Positions 63,902 to 64,000 of a stretch of 64,000 nt of DNA are shown in pieces. The notes under the pieces are model-generated. The model made no database searches. It saw only the letters and a program-made list of their open reading frames with translations, and was not told where the DNA came from. The stretch spans positions 434,001-498,000 of the forward strand of contig NZ_JACHWM010000001.1 of NCBI RefSeq assembly GCF_014191355.1, in the 5' to 3' direction. This DNA comes from Methylobacterium sp. R2-1. Its GTDB lineage: Bacteria; Pseudomonadota; Alphaproteobacteria; Rhizobiales; Beijerinckiaceae. The number at the start of each line of letters is the position of its first letter. The stretch's first letter is position 1. Both the position numbers and the translations under genes were made by a program.

Positions 63902-64000
63902 ATGAGCGCCCTGGACATTCCCGAGCGGCCAGCCCTGCCGCCGATCCCGCGGCTGGCCGCCGCGATCCTTCCTGTCGCCCTGGTGACTGCGGTGGGCACG
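63902..64000 (+). CDS. Start of an unidentified gene (3' end off the window)
   Basis: ATG 63902 opens a frame running to the window edge: MSALDIPERPALPPIPRLAA then AILPVALVTAVGT. A proline-rich start leading into a hydrophobic helix suggests an inner-membrane protein. Too little is present to name a family. It is divergent from the trans-sulfuration enzyme gene across about 96 bases. Confidence 0.5.
   Translation, partial: MSALDIPERPALPPIPRLAAAILPVALVTAVGT

Overview
The window looks like the chromosome of a GC-rich alphaproteobacterium of the Hyphomicrobiales, most plausibly Methylobacteriaceae (Methylobacterium/Methylorubrum). That assignment is an inference. It rests on the fused ispDF gene, the pncC-ispDF / dusB-ntrBC-ntrYX-hfq-hflX backbone, a MucR/Ros regulator, a divergent opgD/opgH pair, a large tungsten/molybdenum cofactor locus, and two families of short palindromic intergenic repeats. 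I saw no rRNA, tRNA, CRISPR array, phage or intact insertion sequence. Coding density is high and many neighbouring genes overlap by the 4-base ATGA/GTGA arrangement.

Layout. 1-1.2 kb: 3' part of lipA and a Coq10/RatA-like START protein. 1.2-4.9 kb: an Lrp/AsnC regulator divergent from an ornithine-cyclodeaminase-like gene, then a small phosphatase and an ABC exporter translated together. 5.3-6.8 kb: a sulfotransferase divergent from a stand-alone APS kinase (cysC), with an operator-like inverted repeat between them. 7.0-10.8 kb: a three-subunit PaoABC-type molybdenum hydroxylase. 10.8-24.4 kb: pncC, ispDF, dusB, ntrBC, a RadD-like helicase inserted between ntrBC and ntrYX, then hfq and hflX. 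24.7-27.0 kb: a SulP anion transporter and a beta-carbonic anhydrase. 27.3-34.5 kb: a small secreted protein, an AT-rich stretch with a possible NfeD relic, and a metal-efflux operon (His/Cys-rich exported proteins, an RND pump, an unusual membrane-fusion protein). 35.1-47.0 kb: MucR, then a chemosensory operon cheW-cheR-cheW-mcp-cheA-cheB followed by two multidomain histidine kinases. 47.2-48.7 kb: a metallothionein and a WD40/cytochrome c protein. 48.9-57.2 kb: a Mo/W locus of MoeA-like protein, MoeA fused to a binding-protein-like domain, MobB, MoeA, a ModE-type regulator with its own binding-protein-like domain, and a TupBCA tungstate importer. 57.3-64 kb: a small membrane protein, a PRC-barrel protein, opgD/opgH, a secreted protein, a PLP-dependent trans-sulfuration enzyme and the start of an unidentified gene.

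How the parts fit. The tungstate importer, two MoeA proteins, one MoeA paralogue, MobB and the regulator form one metal uptake and insertion module; the PaoABC-type enzyme about 40 kb away is a possible client of the cofactor. The chemosensory operon has the gene content of an alternative-cellular-function system (Wsp, or Rhodospirillum centenum Che3) rather than flagellar chemotaxis, with histidine kinases where Wsp has a diguanylate cyclase. The most interesting unexplained signals are a candidate structured RNA leader ahead of the Mo/W operon, three unrelated proteins in that locus with oxyanion-binding-type domains, the repeat-encoded C-terminus of pncC, a hairpin over the hflX start codon, and a Walker A substitution in the RadD-like helicase.
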